Shown here: one piece after another, positions 7,604 through 19,328 of the stretch
How the letters are laid out: every line of letters begins with the position of its first letter
Position numbering within the stretch: position 1 is the stretch's first letter
Assembly (NCBI RefSeq): GCF_015689175.1
Contig: NZ_CP065047.1
Location: forward strand, 372,001 to 436,000
Direction: 5' to 3'
DNA: 64,000 nucleotides
Origin: Mycobacterium kubicae
Lineage (GTDB): Bacteria > Actinomycetota > Actinomycetes > Mycobacteriales > Mycobacteriaceae
Program-made: the position numbers and the translations under genes
Notes under the pieces: model-generated
Databases searched by the model: none
What the model was told of the DNA's origin: nothing
The model's input: the letters and a program-made list of their open reading frames with translations, nothing else

Positions 7604-9751
7604 CTACGCCGAAGCTTTGACCCGGGCGGCGGCGGATTCGGGCATCGGTTCATAGCGGGCGAACGCCCGGGTGAATGTCGCGGCACCGTGCGCCAGCGAG
7701 CGCAGGTCGTTCGCGTACCGCGTCAATTCGACTTGCGGCACTTCGGCTTTCACCACAGTGCGGTCGTTGCCGGTGGTGTCGGTGCCCAGTAGTCGCCCCC
7801 GGCGGCCGGACAAGTCACCCATCACCGCGCCGACATAATCGTCGGGCACCAGAACCGAAACCTCGTCGATCGGTTCCAGCAGGATGATTTTGGTGGCCGC
7901 CGCGGCCTCCTTCAACGCCAGAGCGCCGGCCATCTGGAAGGCGAAGTCGGATGAGTCGACGCTGTGTGCCTTGCCGTCGAGCAGGGTGACGCGGATATCG
8001 ACCACCGGATAACCGGCGTGCACACCTTTCTCCATCTGGGCGCGGATGCCCTTCTCCACGCTCGGAATGAATTGACGGGGCACCGCTCCGCCGACGACCT
8101 TGTCGACGAACTCGAATCCCGAACCTCCCGGCAGCGGCTCGACCTCGATGTCGCACACCCCATATTGTCCGTGTCCGCCGGACTGCTTGACGTGGCGGCC
8201 ATGACCTTTGGCCTTGCCGGCGAACGTTTCTCGCAGCGGCACCCGAAGCTCGACGATATCCACCGTGACGCCGTACCGGTTGGCCAGTGCGTCGAGCACC
8301 ACGCCGGCATGCGCCTCACCCATGCACCACAACACAATCTGGTGGGTCTCTTGGTTCTGCTCGATCCGCAACGTCGGATCCTCGGCGGCCAGGCGGCCCA
8401 GCCCCACCGACAGTTTGTCTTCGTCGGTTTTCGCGTGCGCCGCGATAGCGACCGGCAGCAGCGGTTCGGGCATGGTCCAGGGTTTGAGCACCAGCGGTTC
8501 GGACTTATCCGACAGCGTGTCACCGGTTTCGGCGCGGCTGAGCCGGCCGATCGCGCAGATGTCTCCGGCCACCACTGCGGTGGCCGGGCGCTGCTGTTTA
8601 CCCAGCGGGAAGGACAACACCCCGATGCGCTCGTCCTCGTCATGGTCGGGGTGGGTGTCGCCGTGCCCGTTGGTCTGGCCGAAGAACGACGAAAAGTGCC
8701 CGGAGACATGGACTGTGGCGTCCGGCTTGATCATCCCGGAGAACACCCGGACCAAGCTCACCCTGCCGACGTACGGGTCCGACGTCGTCTTGACCACTTC
8801 GGCGAGTAACGGCTCGGCGACGTCACACGCCAGTTCCGTGTGCGTCGCACCCTGCGGTGTGAAGACGTCGGGTAGCGGATGTTCCTTGGGGGATGGGAAT
8901 CCGCGGGTGGCGACCTCCAGCAATTCCAGCGTGCCCACCCCGGTACTGCTGCACACCGGGAGGACCGGGAAGAACGAACCCCGCGCGACGGCGCGCTCCA
9001 AATCCTCGATGAGGATCGATTCGTCGATCACCTCACCGCCGAGGTAGCGCTCCATCAGCGACTCGTCCTCGGATTCTTCGATGATGCCTTCGATCAGTGT
9101 GCCGCGCGCCTCCTCGATGCGCTCGGCGTCCGACGGGTCGGGCGCTCGCGTGGTCCGCTTCCCCCCGGAGTAGACGTACTGCGTCTGGGTCAGCAATCCG
9201 ATCAGCCCGTCGCTGGTGGGCAGGTAAAGCGGTAACACCTTGTCGCCGAACGCATCTTGGGCCGCGACCAATGCCTCTTCGTAGTTCGCGCGGGCGTGAT
9301 CGAGCTTGGTGACCACCACCGCTCGAGGCATGCCGACCTGGCTGCATTCCTGCCAGAGCGACTTGGTCGGCTCGTCGACGCCCTCGTTGGCGGCGATCAC
9401 GAACAGCGCGCAGTCGGCGGCCCGTAATCCCGCTCGCAACTCACCGACGAAGTCGGCGTATCCGGGAGTGTCGATCAGGTTGATCTTGACGCCGTCGCGC
9501 GACAGGGACGCCACCGCCACACCCACCGAGCGCTGCTGGCGGATTTCGGCATCGTCGAAGTCACAGACCGTCGTACCGTCCACGACGGATCCCGGCCGGG
9601 ACAACACGCCACCGGCCACCAAAAGCGCCTCGACGAGGGTGGTCTTACCGCCGCCGGAGGGTCCTACCAGCGCCACGTTGCGAATGGCGTCGGGGCTCTC
9701 CGCGGTGGGAACCGCTGCTGCGTTCTGGGCAGCACCCGCTCTGTCGGCCAT
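7604..9751 (-). CDS. fusA2: Elongation factor G-like protein EF-G2
   Basis: Translation-factor GTPase paralogue of 715 residues (Rv0120c is about the same size). The P-loop GPSGGGKTT is at about residues 30-38 and the switch II motif is DTPGYADF. The base-specificity motif reads TKLD instead of NKxD. EF-G domains II to V follow. Mycobacterial EF-G2 is reported to bind GTP but lack ribosome-stimulated hydrolysis, so this is unlikely to be the main translocase. The ATG at 9751 has GGAGG six bases upstream. The gene is convergent with fadD7, with 19 bases between stops. Confidence 0.93.
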   Translation of the reverse strand: MADRAGAAQNAAAVPTAESPDAIRNVALVGPSGGGKTTLVEALLVAGGVLSRPGSVVDGTTVCDFDDAEIRQQRSVGVAVASLSRDGVKINLIDTPGYADFVGELRAGLRAADCALFVIAANEGVDEPTKSLWQECSQVGMPRAVVVTKLDHARANYEEALVAAQDAFGDKVLPLYLPTSDGLIGLLTQTQYVYSGGKRTTRAPDPSDAERIEEARGTLIEGIIEESEDESLMERYLGGEVIDESILIEDLERAVARGSFFPVLPVCSSTGVGTLELLEVATRGFPSPKEHPLPDVFTPQGATHTELACDVAEPLLAEVVKTTSDPYVGRVSLVRVFSGMIKPDATVHVSGHFSSFFGQTNGHGDTHPDHDEDERIGVLSFPLGKQQRPATAVVAGDICAIGRLSRAETGDTLSDKSEPLVLKPWTMPEPLLPVAIAAHAKTDEDKLSVGLGRLAAEDPTLRIEQNQETHQIVLWCMGEAHAGVVLDALANRYGVTVDIVELRVPLRETFAGKAKGHGRHVKQSGGHGQYGVCDIEVEPLPGGSGFEFVDKVVGGAVPRQFIPSVEKGIRAQMEKGVHAGYPVVDIRVTLLDGKAHSVDSSDFAFQMAGALALKEAAAATKIILLEPIDEVSVLVPDDYVGAVMGDLSGRRGRLLGTDTTGNDRTVVKAEVPQVELTRYANDLRSLAHGAATFTRAFARYEPMPESAAARVKASA

Positions 9752-9862
9752 GACGTTCCTCCAGTCCCCCGGCCCCGTCGCCGGGATGTGTCCTAGCTCA
9801 CATGCGATGCGGCCAACTTTTCTCCCATCCGGGGCGCTGCACAAGGCCCCGCGATGGGCTGG

Positions 9863-10270
9863 TTACGCATGCCAGCTGGACCAGCGCCGCACGGCCAATG
9901 CGATGACCGGACCGTCCAGCGAAACAGACTGATACTGAGGGTATTTGGCGCGCAAGAGGCGATAGCCGACGTGCAGGGCCGCGCCGTCGTGGTGAACGGC
10001 GGCCACACCGTCCGCCCGCACCCACCACAACGACGTCCAGTCGGCGGCGTAATGGTCGACCAACAGGCTGGCATGGGGGTCGTGCTGGATGTTCTCCAGC
10101 CGGCGCAGCCGCTGGGTGCTCTTGGGTTTCGCATCGACGGCGGTATAGACAACCTCACCGTCGACGGCGAACACCACTGGCACCAAATGCGGTCGGCCCG
10201 CGGCGGTGATGGTGGCCAGCCGCGCGACCGGCGCTTGCGTGAACCGGACCTTCGGGTCGAAACCGTCCAC
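9863..10270 (-). CDS. PPOX-class, F420- or FMN-dependent split-barrel flavoprotein
   Basis: Small split-barrel protein of 135 residues. Its N-terminus reads [20 protein letters not shown], the usual entry to the pyridoxamine-oxidase-like fold, and a [14 protein letters not shown] segment follows, typical of F420-dependent members in actinobacteria. It corresponds to Rv0121c. Start is GTG at 10270 with no strong ribosome site. It lies upstream of fusA2 on the same strand, 111 bases away, so may or may not share its transcript. Substrate unknown. Confidence 0.85.
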   Translation of the reverse strand: MDGFDPKVRFTQAPVARLATITAAGRPHLVPVVFAVDGEVVYTAVDAKPKSTQRLRRLENIQHDPHASLLVDHYAADWTSLWWVRADGVAAVHHDGAALHVGYRLLRAKYPQYQSVSLDGPVIALAVRRWSSWHA

Positions 10271-10467
10271 GTGGTCAGCTTAAGGGCCGGTCGCCGCCGC
10301 GTTGATCATGCCGGGCCGGCCCCTATTGCCGACTGCGCCAAGTGACGGCGCAGGGGTGGCAGCTACCTAGCGGGAAAATTGCTGTGGCGCAACGTGTTGG
10401 CCGGCGGGAACCCGAAAGCTCAACTTGGCCCGAGTTAGGGGTGGCTCAAGGTAGCCTTAGTGCTGCA

Positions 10468-10482
10468 TAGCGAGACTCGCTA
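10468..10482. promoter_or_regulatory. Perfect dyad upstream of the methyltransferase
   Basis: TAGCGAG-A-CTCGCTA, seven-base arms around one base, ends 70 bases before the methyltransferase ATG in a 282-base intergenic region. Position and symmetry fit an operator for an unlinked or TetR-like regulator. The rest of that intergenic region shows only a weak GGGCCGG/CCGGCCC pair near 10277-10322. Confidence 0.35.
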
Positions 10483-10552
10483 ACTATCGATCGGACCGCT
10501 CGGCCGGCACTCGGGACCCGTGACCAACGCAAACCTCAAGGGGAACTCGCAC

Positions 10553-11455
10553 ATGGCTGACCACGGGTCGTCCCCAGTCGGGATGTTGCGGCCGCCATTC
10601 GAACTCGTTCAGGCTCATTACGACCTGTCCGACACCCTCTTCGCGTTGTTTCAAGACCCGTCGCGGACGTACAGCTGCGCGTATTTCGAGCACGACGGTA
10701 TGACACTCGAGCAGGCACAGCTCGTAAAGCTCGATAGGTGTCTGAGCAAGCTGGATCTTCAGCCCGGGATGACTCTGCTGGACATCGGCTGCGGGTGGGG
10801 CTCAGCGATGCGGCGCGCGATGGAGAAGTACGACGTCAACGTCGTCGGTCTGACGTTGAGCAAAAAGCAGCACGCGTACACCCAGCGGTTGCTCGGCGAC
10901 ATCCCAACCGGCCGCTCCCACGCGGTCCTGCTGCGCGGCTGGGAAGAGTTCGGCGAACCGGTTGACCGCATAGTCAGCATCGAGGCGTTCGAGGCCTTCG
11001 GAAGGCAGCGCTACGCGGCCTTTTTCGAGATGACACATCGGATCCTGCCCCCCGGCGGCCGGATGGTCTTGCAAACCATATTCGCCCACCCGCCCCGGTA
11101 CTGGAGGAAGCGTGGCATCCACACCACCACGAGTGACTTCAGGTTCATGCGATTCATCAGCCAGGAGATCTTCCCCGGTGGCGAGGTGCCGTTGGCCGAC
11201 GACGTTGTCGAGTTTTCGAGCGCTGCCGGCTTCTCGTTACAGCATGCGGAAATTTTGAGCCCGCATTACGTCCGTACGCTCGATGCGTGGGCGGCGAACC
11301 TGGCGGCCCGCCGCGACGATGCAATCGCGGCCACGTCGCACGAGGTTCACGACCGCTTCTACCGGTACTTGACGGGCTGCGCCGACTTCTTCCGGAGGGG
11401 CATCATCGAGGTCGGACAGTTCACCTTCGCCAAGGGTGAATCTCCAGCACTCTAG
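10553..11455 (+). CDS. Cyclopropane/mycolic-acid methyltransferase family protein with altered active site
   Basis: SAM-dependent enzyme of the CmaA/MmaA/PcaA/UmaA family, 300 residues. It has the family N-terminus (LRPPFELVQAHYDLSD), SCAYFEHD at 41-48, the SAM motif LLDIGCGWG at 75-83, EIFPGG and the HYVRTLDAW tyrosine. The usual SIGAFEHFG reads SIEAFEAFG (residues 142-150), so one glycine and the histidine are changed while the glutamate is kept. The position equivalent to CmaA1 His167 is Gln174. The ATG at 10553 has AAGGGG upstream; an earlier in-frame GTG at 10520 is less likely. Which lipid is methylated cannot be told from sequence. Confidence 0.9.
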   Translation: MADHGSSPVGMLRPPFELVQAHYDLSDTLFALFQDPSRTYSCAYFEHDGMTLEQAQLVKLDRCLSKLDLQPGMTLLDIGCGWGSAMRRAMEKYDVNVVGLTLSKKQHAYTQRLLGDIPTGRSHAVLLRGWEEFGEPVDRIVSIEAFEAFGRQRYAAFFEMTHRILPPGGRMVLQTIFAHPPRYWRKRGIHTTTSDFRFMRFISQEIFPGGEVPLADDVVEFSSAAGFSLQHAEILSPHYVRTLDAWAANLAARRDDAIAATSHEVHDRFYRYLTGCADFFRRGIIEVGQFTFAKGESPAL

Positions 11456-11516
11456 AAGCTGCCTGCGCCGCAGCTCAGGTGCGCCTGTTTGATTCGCCCC
11501 GCGTTACCGTTAGCTG

Positions 11517-12113
11517 ATGCTGGCGGCGCAGACCCAGATCACCAACCTGCTTTATCGCTATGCCGAATGCATCGACACCGGTGACTTGGCCGGCGCAGCC
11601 GACCTGTTCGGGCACGCAAGCATTCGCATCGGCCACGACGCCGAGCACGGCACGACCGACGCGGCCGGGTTGCTGGCAATCTGGAAGTCGCTCATCATCC
11701 TGTATCCAGACGGCACCCCGCGGACCAAACACGTGGTCACCAACCCCATCATCGAGGTGGACGACGAGGCCGGCACCGCCCGCTGCCGCAGCTACTACAC
11801 GGTGTTGCAGCAAACCGATGAGCTGCCACTACAGGTCATCGTCACCGGTCGCTATCACGACCGTTTCGAACGAATTGACGGATTTTGGCGGTTCTCCTAC
11901 CGCGACCTGACCCTGATTGACATGGTCGGTGAGGTAAGTCACCATCTTGGCGCGCCCATTGCTGCCGCCCCCCCGCAATTCCCCGGGAAGGAAGGGCTAA
12001 CACGGTCTGAAGTGGGTATCTGGACTACGGTGTTGTTGAAAACTGCCCGGACCTTAGGACTGGGACAGTTTCGCTTTTCTTCACCCCGACGCAGGAGGTC
12101 ACGGGATGTATAA
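11517..12113 (+). CDS. SnoaL-like domain protein
   Basis: 198-residue protein with a SnoaL/NTF2-like fold over about residues 5-140: an N-terminal helix (QTQITNLLYRYAECIDTGD) and the strand set ending FWRFSYRDLTLIDMVG. The C-terminal 50 residues are proline- and arginine-rich and end PRRRRSRDV, so they may be disordered. The start is ATG at 11517 or a few codons later. The stop overlaps the pepA start by eight bases, and the pepA ribosome site lies inside this gene, suggesting coupled expression. Function unknown; SnoaL folds include cyclases, isomerases and binding proteins. Confidence 0.75.
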   Translation: MLAAQTQITNLLYRYAECIDTGDLAGAADLFGHASIRIGHDAEHGTTDAAGLLAIWKSLIILYPDGTPRTKHVVTNPIIEVDDEAGTARCRSYYTVLQQTDELPLQVIVTGRYHDRFERIDGFWRFSYRDLTLIDMVGEVSHHLGAPIAAAPPQFPGKEGLTRSEVGIWTTVLLKTARTLGLGQFRFSSPRRRRSRDV

Positions 12114-13143
12114 GTCGCGTAACCGACCACTGAAGTGGTCATGGTTGATCGCGGTATTGACGGTCCTTGGCTTCGGCCTGGCTACTCCGCCGGCGCCCGC
12201 ACACGCCGCGCCGTCCTTCCCACTCGACCCGTCCGCACTGGTCGGACAGGTGGGCCCGCAGGTGGTCAACATCAACACCAAACTGGGCTACAACAACGCC
12301 GTGGGCGCCGGGACAGGCATCGTCATCGATCCCAACGGTGTGGTGCTGACCAATAACCACGTCATCTCCGGAGCTACCGACATCAGCGCATTCGACGTCG
12401 GTGACGGCCGCACCTACGGTGTCGACGTGGTCGGTTACGACCGCGTCCAAGACATTGCGGTACTGCAGTTGCGCGGTGCCGCCGGTCTGCCCACCGCCGC
12501 CATCGGCGGTGGCGTCTCGGTCGGCGAGCCGATCGTGGCCCTCGGCAACACCGGAGGACAGGGTGGCACGCCGCGCGCCGTCAGCGGAAAGGTGATTGCG
12601 GTCAACCAGACCGTCCAGGCCTCCGACCAGTTGACCGGTGCCTCAGAGACACTCAACGGCTTGATCCAGGTCGACGCCGCGATTCAGCCGGGCGACTCGG
12701 GCGGACCGGTGGTCAACAACGCGGGACAGGTGGTCGGCATCAACACGGCCGCTACGGAGAACTTCCAGATGTCGCAGGGCGGCCAGGGCTTCGCCATCCC
12801 GATCGGACGGGCGATGGGTATCGCCAACCAGATCCGCTCCGGCGGCGGCGGTGGCACCGTGCACGTCGGTCCGACGGCCTTCCTCGGCCTTGGCGTGGTG
12901 GACAACAACGGCAACGGCGCGCGAGTGCAGCGCGTGGTGGGTGACGCGCCCGCCGCGTCGGTGGGGATCTCCGTCGGCGATGTGATCACTTCCATCGACC
13001 GCACCCCGATCAACTCGGCGACCGCGTTGTCCGATGCGCTCAACGGTCACCACCCCGGTGATGTGATCTCCATAACGTTGCGATCCAATTCGGGTGGGGT
13101 GCGCACCGAAAACGTGACGTTGGCGGACGGGCCGCCCGCCTGA
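12106..13143 (+). CDS. pepA: Secreted serine protease PepA (HtrA-like, antigen 32A)
   Basis: Exported trypsin-like protease with a C-terminal PDZ domain, 345 residues. A signal peptide covers about residues 1-35, ending PAHAAPSF. The triad is His85 (TNNHVISG), Asp116 (DIAVLQL) and Ser198 (QPGDSGGPVV). The PDZ domain spans about 250-340 (GVRTENVTL near its end). The ATG has GGAGG upstream. It corresponds to Rv0125, an immunodominant secreted antigen. Unlike membrane HtrA proteins it has no long N-terminal domain. Its start overlaps the SnoaL-like gene. Confidence 0.95.
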   Translation: MYKSRNRPLKWSWLIAVLTVLGFGLATPPAPAHAAPSFPLDPSALVGQVGPQVVNINTKLGYNNAVGAGTGIVIDPNGVVLTNNHVISGATDISAFDVGDGRTYGVDVVGYDRVQDIAVLQLRGAAGLPTAAIGGGVSVGEPIVALGNTGGQGGTPRAVSGKVIAVNQTVQASDQLTGASETLNGLIQVDAAIQPGDSGGPVVNNAGQVVGINTAATENFQMSQGGQGFAIPIGRAMGIANQIRSGGGGGTVHVGPTAFLGLGVVDNNGNGARVQRVVGDAPAASVGISVGDVITSIDRTPINSATALSDALNGHHPGDVISITLRSNSGGVRTENVTLADGPPA

Positions 13144-13275
13144 TCGTTGGCCTCCAGAACTCACCGGCGAACGAATTCGATTGGGCTGAACCATGTTTGG
13201 GCTAAGTTTTCGTAAGTTCTGTCCGGTCGTGATTCTTTGCAAGGCGGGTCGGGTACACGTGGCATCGTGGAATTG

Positions 13276-15074
<1,799 letters not shown>

Positions 15075-15078
<4 letters not shown>

Positions 15079-16430
15079 CCCCCTCCACCAAGCTGCCTTG
15101 GTCGGAATGGCTGCCGCAGCAACGTTGGTATGCCGGGCGCAGCCGGGAGTTGGCAAGCGCAGAAGCCGCCGTCGTTGTGCCGTTGCGCGAGGACTTGGAG
15201 GTGGTGCTCGTCGACGCCGCCTACACCGACGGGTCGACCGAGCGGTATCAGGTGATCGTGGGATGGGATCACGAGCCGGTTCCTGAGTACAGCACGCAGG
15301 CCACCATCGGCTCCGCCGACGACCACATCGGCTTCGACGCCCTTTACGACGCCGAAGCACCGCAATTTCTGCTGTCGCTGATCGACTCGTCGGCGACCCG
15401 CGGGGAATCCGAAACGCAGATCCGGTTCGCCAAGGAACCCGACGTCAAGCTGCCCCTAGACGCCTATCCGCGAGTGGCCGACGCCGAGCAGAGCAACACC
15501 AGCGTGATCTTCGACCGGGCGCCGGCGGCCATTTTCAAAATCTTCCGTCGGGTCAGCCCCGGGATCAATCCGGACATCGAACTCAACCGGGAACTGGGCC
15601 GGGCCGGCAATCCGCATGTGGCCCGCCTGCTGGGCGTCTATGAGCTGGGCGCGTCGGAGGAGGCGCCGGAATCGGCGTGGCCGCTGGGTATGGTCACGGC
15701 GTTCGCTGCCAACGCGGCCGAAGGCTGGGCAATGGCGACCGCCAGCGTCCGCGACCTGTTCGCCGAGGGCGACCTGTATGCCCACGAAGTCGGCGGCGAC
15801 TTCGCCGGTGAGGCGTATCGGCTCGGCGAAGCGGTCGCCTCCGTGCACGCCGCGCTGGCAGAGACCCTGGGTACCGCGCAGGCGCCGTTCCCGGTGGACA
15901 CCGTGTTGTCGCGGCTGTCGGCCACCGCGGCGGCCGTGCCCGAACTCGAGCAGTACGTCGCCACGATCGAGGAGCGCTTCGGCAAGCTCGCCGACGAGCC
16001 GATCACCGTCCAGCGGGTCCATGGCGACCTGCACTTGGGGCAGGTGCTGCGCACGCCGGAGACCTGGGTCCTGATCGACTTCGAAGGAGAGCCGGGGCAG
16101 CCGCTCGAGGAGCGGCGCGCACCGGATTCCCCGATGCGCGATGTGGCCGGTGTGTTGCGCTCGTTCGAATACGCCGCGTACGGGCCGTTGGTCGACCAGG
16201 GCGGGGACCAGCGGCAGCGCGCCGCGCGCGCCCGGGAATGGGTGGAGCGCAACCGAACCGCGTTCTGTGACGGGTATGCGGCTGCGTCGGGCACCGACCC
16301 GCGCGACTCGGCTCTCGTCTTGGCTGCCTACGAACTCGACAAGGCGGTGTATGAGGCCGGCTACGAGTCGCGGCACCGGCCGAGCTGGCTGCCCATCCCG
16401 TTGCGATCCATCGCCCGCCTGACCGCCTGA
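15075..16430 (+). CDS. mak: Maltokinase Mak (Pep2)
   Basis: ATP-dependent kinase making alpha-maltose-1-phosphate, the GlgE donor for alpha-glucan. It has 451 residues (Rv0127 has 455). The N-terminal cap begins [19 protein letters not shown]; the eukaryotic-kinase-like C-lobe has the catalytic loop [11 protein letters not shown] near residue 318 and the metal-binding LIDFEGEP near 335. The start codon overlaps the treS stop by four bases. Confidence 0.96.
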
Positions 16431-16467
16431 CACCTTCTGCACCGCGCGTGTCTGAAAGCATGCTCGT

Positions 16468-17160
16468 GTGCACAAAGAGATGTACGACAGCGAGGCGAGG
16501 TTGTCCTGGCTGCTGGCGGGACTGGCCGGGGTCTTAGGGGCTGCGGCGTTCACCCACTCCGCGGGTTACTTCGTGACCTTCATGACCGGCAATGCGCAGC
16601 GGGCGGTGCTGGGCGTGTTCCGCGATGACGTGTGGCTGTCGATCACCGCAGCGCTGCTCTTGCTCTGCTTTGTCATCGGGGTGGTGGTCGCGTCGGTGTG
16701 CCGGCGCCATTTCTGGGTTGCCCATCCGCATGGCCCCACGGTGCTGACGACGTTGTCGCTGCTCGTCGCCACCGCGCTCGACATCGTCATCGGCGGGTGG
16801 GAGCAGAGCAATCTCGAATTTGTCCCGATTTTGTTTGTCGTCTTCGGAATTGGCTCATTGAACACTTCTTTTGTCAAAGACGGTGAAGTGTCCATTCCGT
16901 TGAGTTATGTGACCGGCACATTGGTCAAGATGGGTCAGGGAATCGAACGTCACATCGCCGGCGGAAAAGCCGAAGAGTGGCTCGGCTATTTTCTGTTGTA
17001 TGCCAGCTTCTCGCTAGGCGCCGCCGCTGGCGGGGCAATCAGTCTGATAGTCAATGGAACTCAGATGCTGGCCGCTGCTGCCACCATCTGCGCGTTGACG
17101 ACCGGGTACACCTACTTTCACGCGGACCGGCGCGGATTGTGGGACAAGGCAGGCGAATAA
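16468..17160 (+). CDS. DUF1275 (YoaK-like) membrane protein
   Basis: Membrane protein of 230 residues with about six hydrophobic segments (near 11-31, 58-80, 88-104, 115-132, 168-190, 196-215). The signatures SAGYFVTFMTGNAQ and LSYVTGTLVKMGQGI identify the DUF1275/YoaK family, whose function is unknown. Start is GTG at 16468 without a clear ribosome site. It lies 37 bases after mak, so it could belong to the treS-mak transcript. Its stop codon region doubles as the T-tract side of the fbpC terminator. It sits where Rv0128 would be, but I am not certain it is that orthologue. Confidence 0.85.
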   Translation: MHKEMYDSEARLSWLLAGLAGVLGAAAFTHSAGYFVTFMTGNAQRAVLGVFRDDVWLSITAALLLLCFVIGVVVASVCRRHFWVAHPHGPTVLTTLSLLVATALDIVIGGWEQSNLEFVPILFVVFGIGSLNTSFVKDGEVSIPLSYVTGTLVKMGQGIERHIAGGKAEEWLGYFLLYASFSLGAAAGGAISLIVNGTQMLAAAATICALTTGYTYFHADRRGLWDKAGE

Positions 17161-17164
17161 AAAA

Positions 17165-17202
17165 CATCGGCAGCAGCGCTGGCCGTTGCGCTGCTGCCGA
17201 TG
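17165..17202 (-). terminator. Rho-independent terminator of fbpC
   Basis: Perfect 15-base arms (17165-17179 and 17188-17202) around an eight-base loop. Read on the minus strand the hairpin is followed by TTTTTTATT, giving a canonical terminator 13 bases after the fbpC stop. On the plus strand there is no T-run, so it serves fbpC mainly. The T-run overlaps the stop codon of the DUF1275 gene. Confidence 0.85.
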
Positions 17203-17214
17203 CTGGCTTATCTG

Positions 17215-18393
<1,179 letters not shown>

Positions 18394-18500
18394 CTAACGT
18401 TTGGGCTTCGGCGCAGAAACGACGCGATTCGATAACGATTGGCTTGCAGCTCTATTGAGCTGTCTTGGCTATGCGCCGGCCGATGCGGTATCGGCGGAGG

Positions 18501-19328
18501 TCAGGCCACCAGGCGACGGATAAGCGATGAGGCGGTGGCGATTCCGATCACCGGCGCCACCAGGAGCACGACGACGTCCACCGCATGGAACGGCGTGCCG
18601 AGCAGCAACGCCCGCAACACGTCGACCTCGTAACTGAGTGGGTTGATCGTGCTCAACGCGTGCAGCCAGGCCGGCATGACGTCGACCGGGTAGAGCGCAT
18701 TGGAGGCGAAGAACAGCGGCATGGTGATGGCTTGGCCGATGCCCATCAGACGGTCCCGGTTTCGCACCAACCCGGCCAGCGTCATCGACAGGCACGCGAA
18801 GAACGCCGCACCCAGCATCACCACGGCCATCGCCGCCAAGATCCGCAGCGGGTTGACGGTGAGGCCGACGTTCATCAGATATGCCAGCGCCAACACGCCG
18901 ACGACTTGGGCGACCGAGCGCACCCCGGCCGCGAACGACTTGCCGGTGATAAACGCCGACGCGGGTGCCGGTGTCACCATCAGCTTGGCCAGAACACCGG
19001 CGTCCCGATCCCAAATGATCTGGATGCCATAGAAGATCGAGATGAAAAGCGCCGACTGCGCGATGATTCCCGGGGCCAGGAAGGCTTGATAGGACACCGG
19101 TCCGGTGTCGATCACGTGCAGGTGGCTGAACGTGGTCCCGAAGATCAACAGCCACAACGCGGGTTGCACCATGCGGGTGATCAACTCGGTACGGTCGTGC
19201 TGCAACTTCTGCAGTTCCACAATCGAGAACGCGGCGATACGGCTCCACGTCGCGCCGACTCGCGCCAAGCCGCGTGGAGCGCGGACCAGGTGGACGTCGA
19301 CGGTGGGCACGGCTCGGTCAACCGACAT
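18501..19328 (-). CDS. ABC-2 type transporter permease (DrrB-like)
   Basis: Membrane subunit of an ABC exporter, 275 residues. It has several hydrophobic segments, including MVQPALWLLIFGTTF, an AFLAPGIIAQSALFISIFYG segment, and a GLVRNRDRLMGIGQAITMPL loop typical of ABC-2 permeases of the daunorubicin-resistance DrrB type. The start at 19328 lies inside the ATPase gene (11-base overlap). It is the last gene of a MarR-ATPase-permease operon. Substrate unknown; drug or lipid export is usual for the family. Confidence 0.88.
   Translation of the reverse strand: MSVDRAVPTVDVHLVRAPRGLARVGATWSRIAAFSIVELQKLQHDRTELITRMVQPALWLLIFGTTFSHLHVIDTGPVSYQAFLAPGIIAQSALFISIFYGIQIIWDRDAGVLAKLMVTPAPASAFITGKSFAAGVRSVAQVVGVLALAYLMNVGLTVNPLRILAAMAVVMLGAAFFACLSMTLAGLVRNRDRLMGIGQAITMPLFFASNALYPVDVMPAWLHALSTINPLSYEVDVLRALLLGTPFHAVDVVVLLVAPVIGIATASSLIRRLVA

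Noticed and set aside
10277..10322. GGGCCGG/CCGGCCC inverted repeat as terminator
   Set aside because: Only seven base pairs with a loop of about 30 bases and no T-run.
13237..13275. Upstream extension of treS and a GGGTA near 13253 as a SigF promoter
   Set aside because: No GGTTT-like element at 15-17 bases upstream; the extension has no family support.
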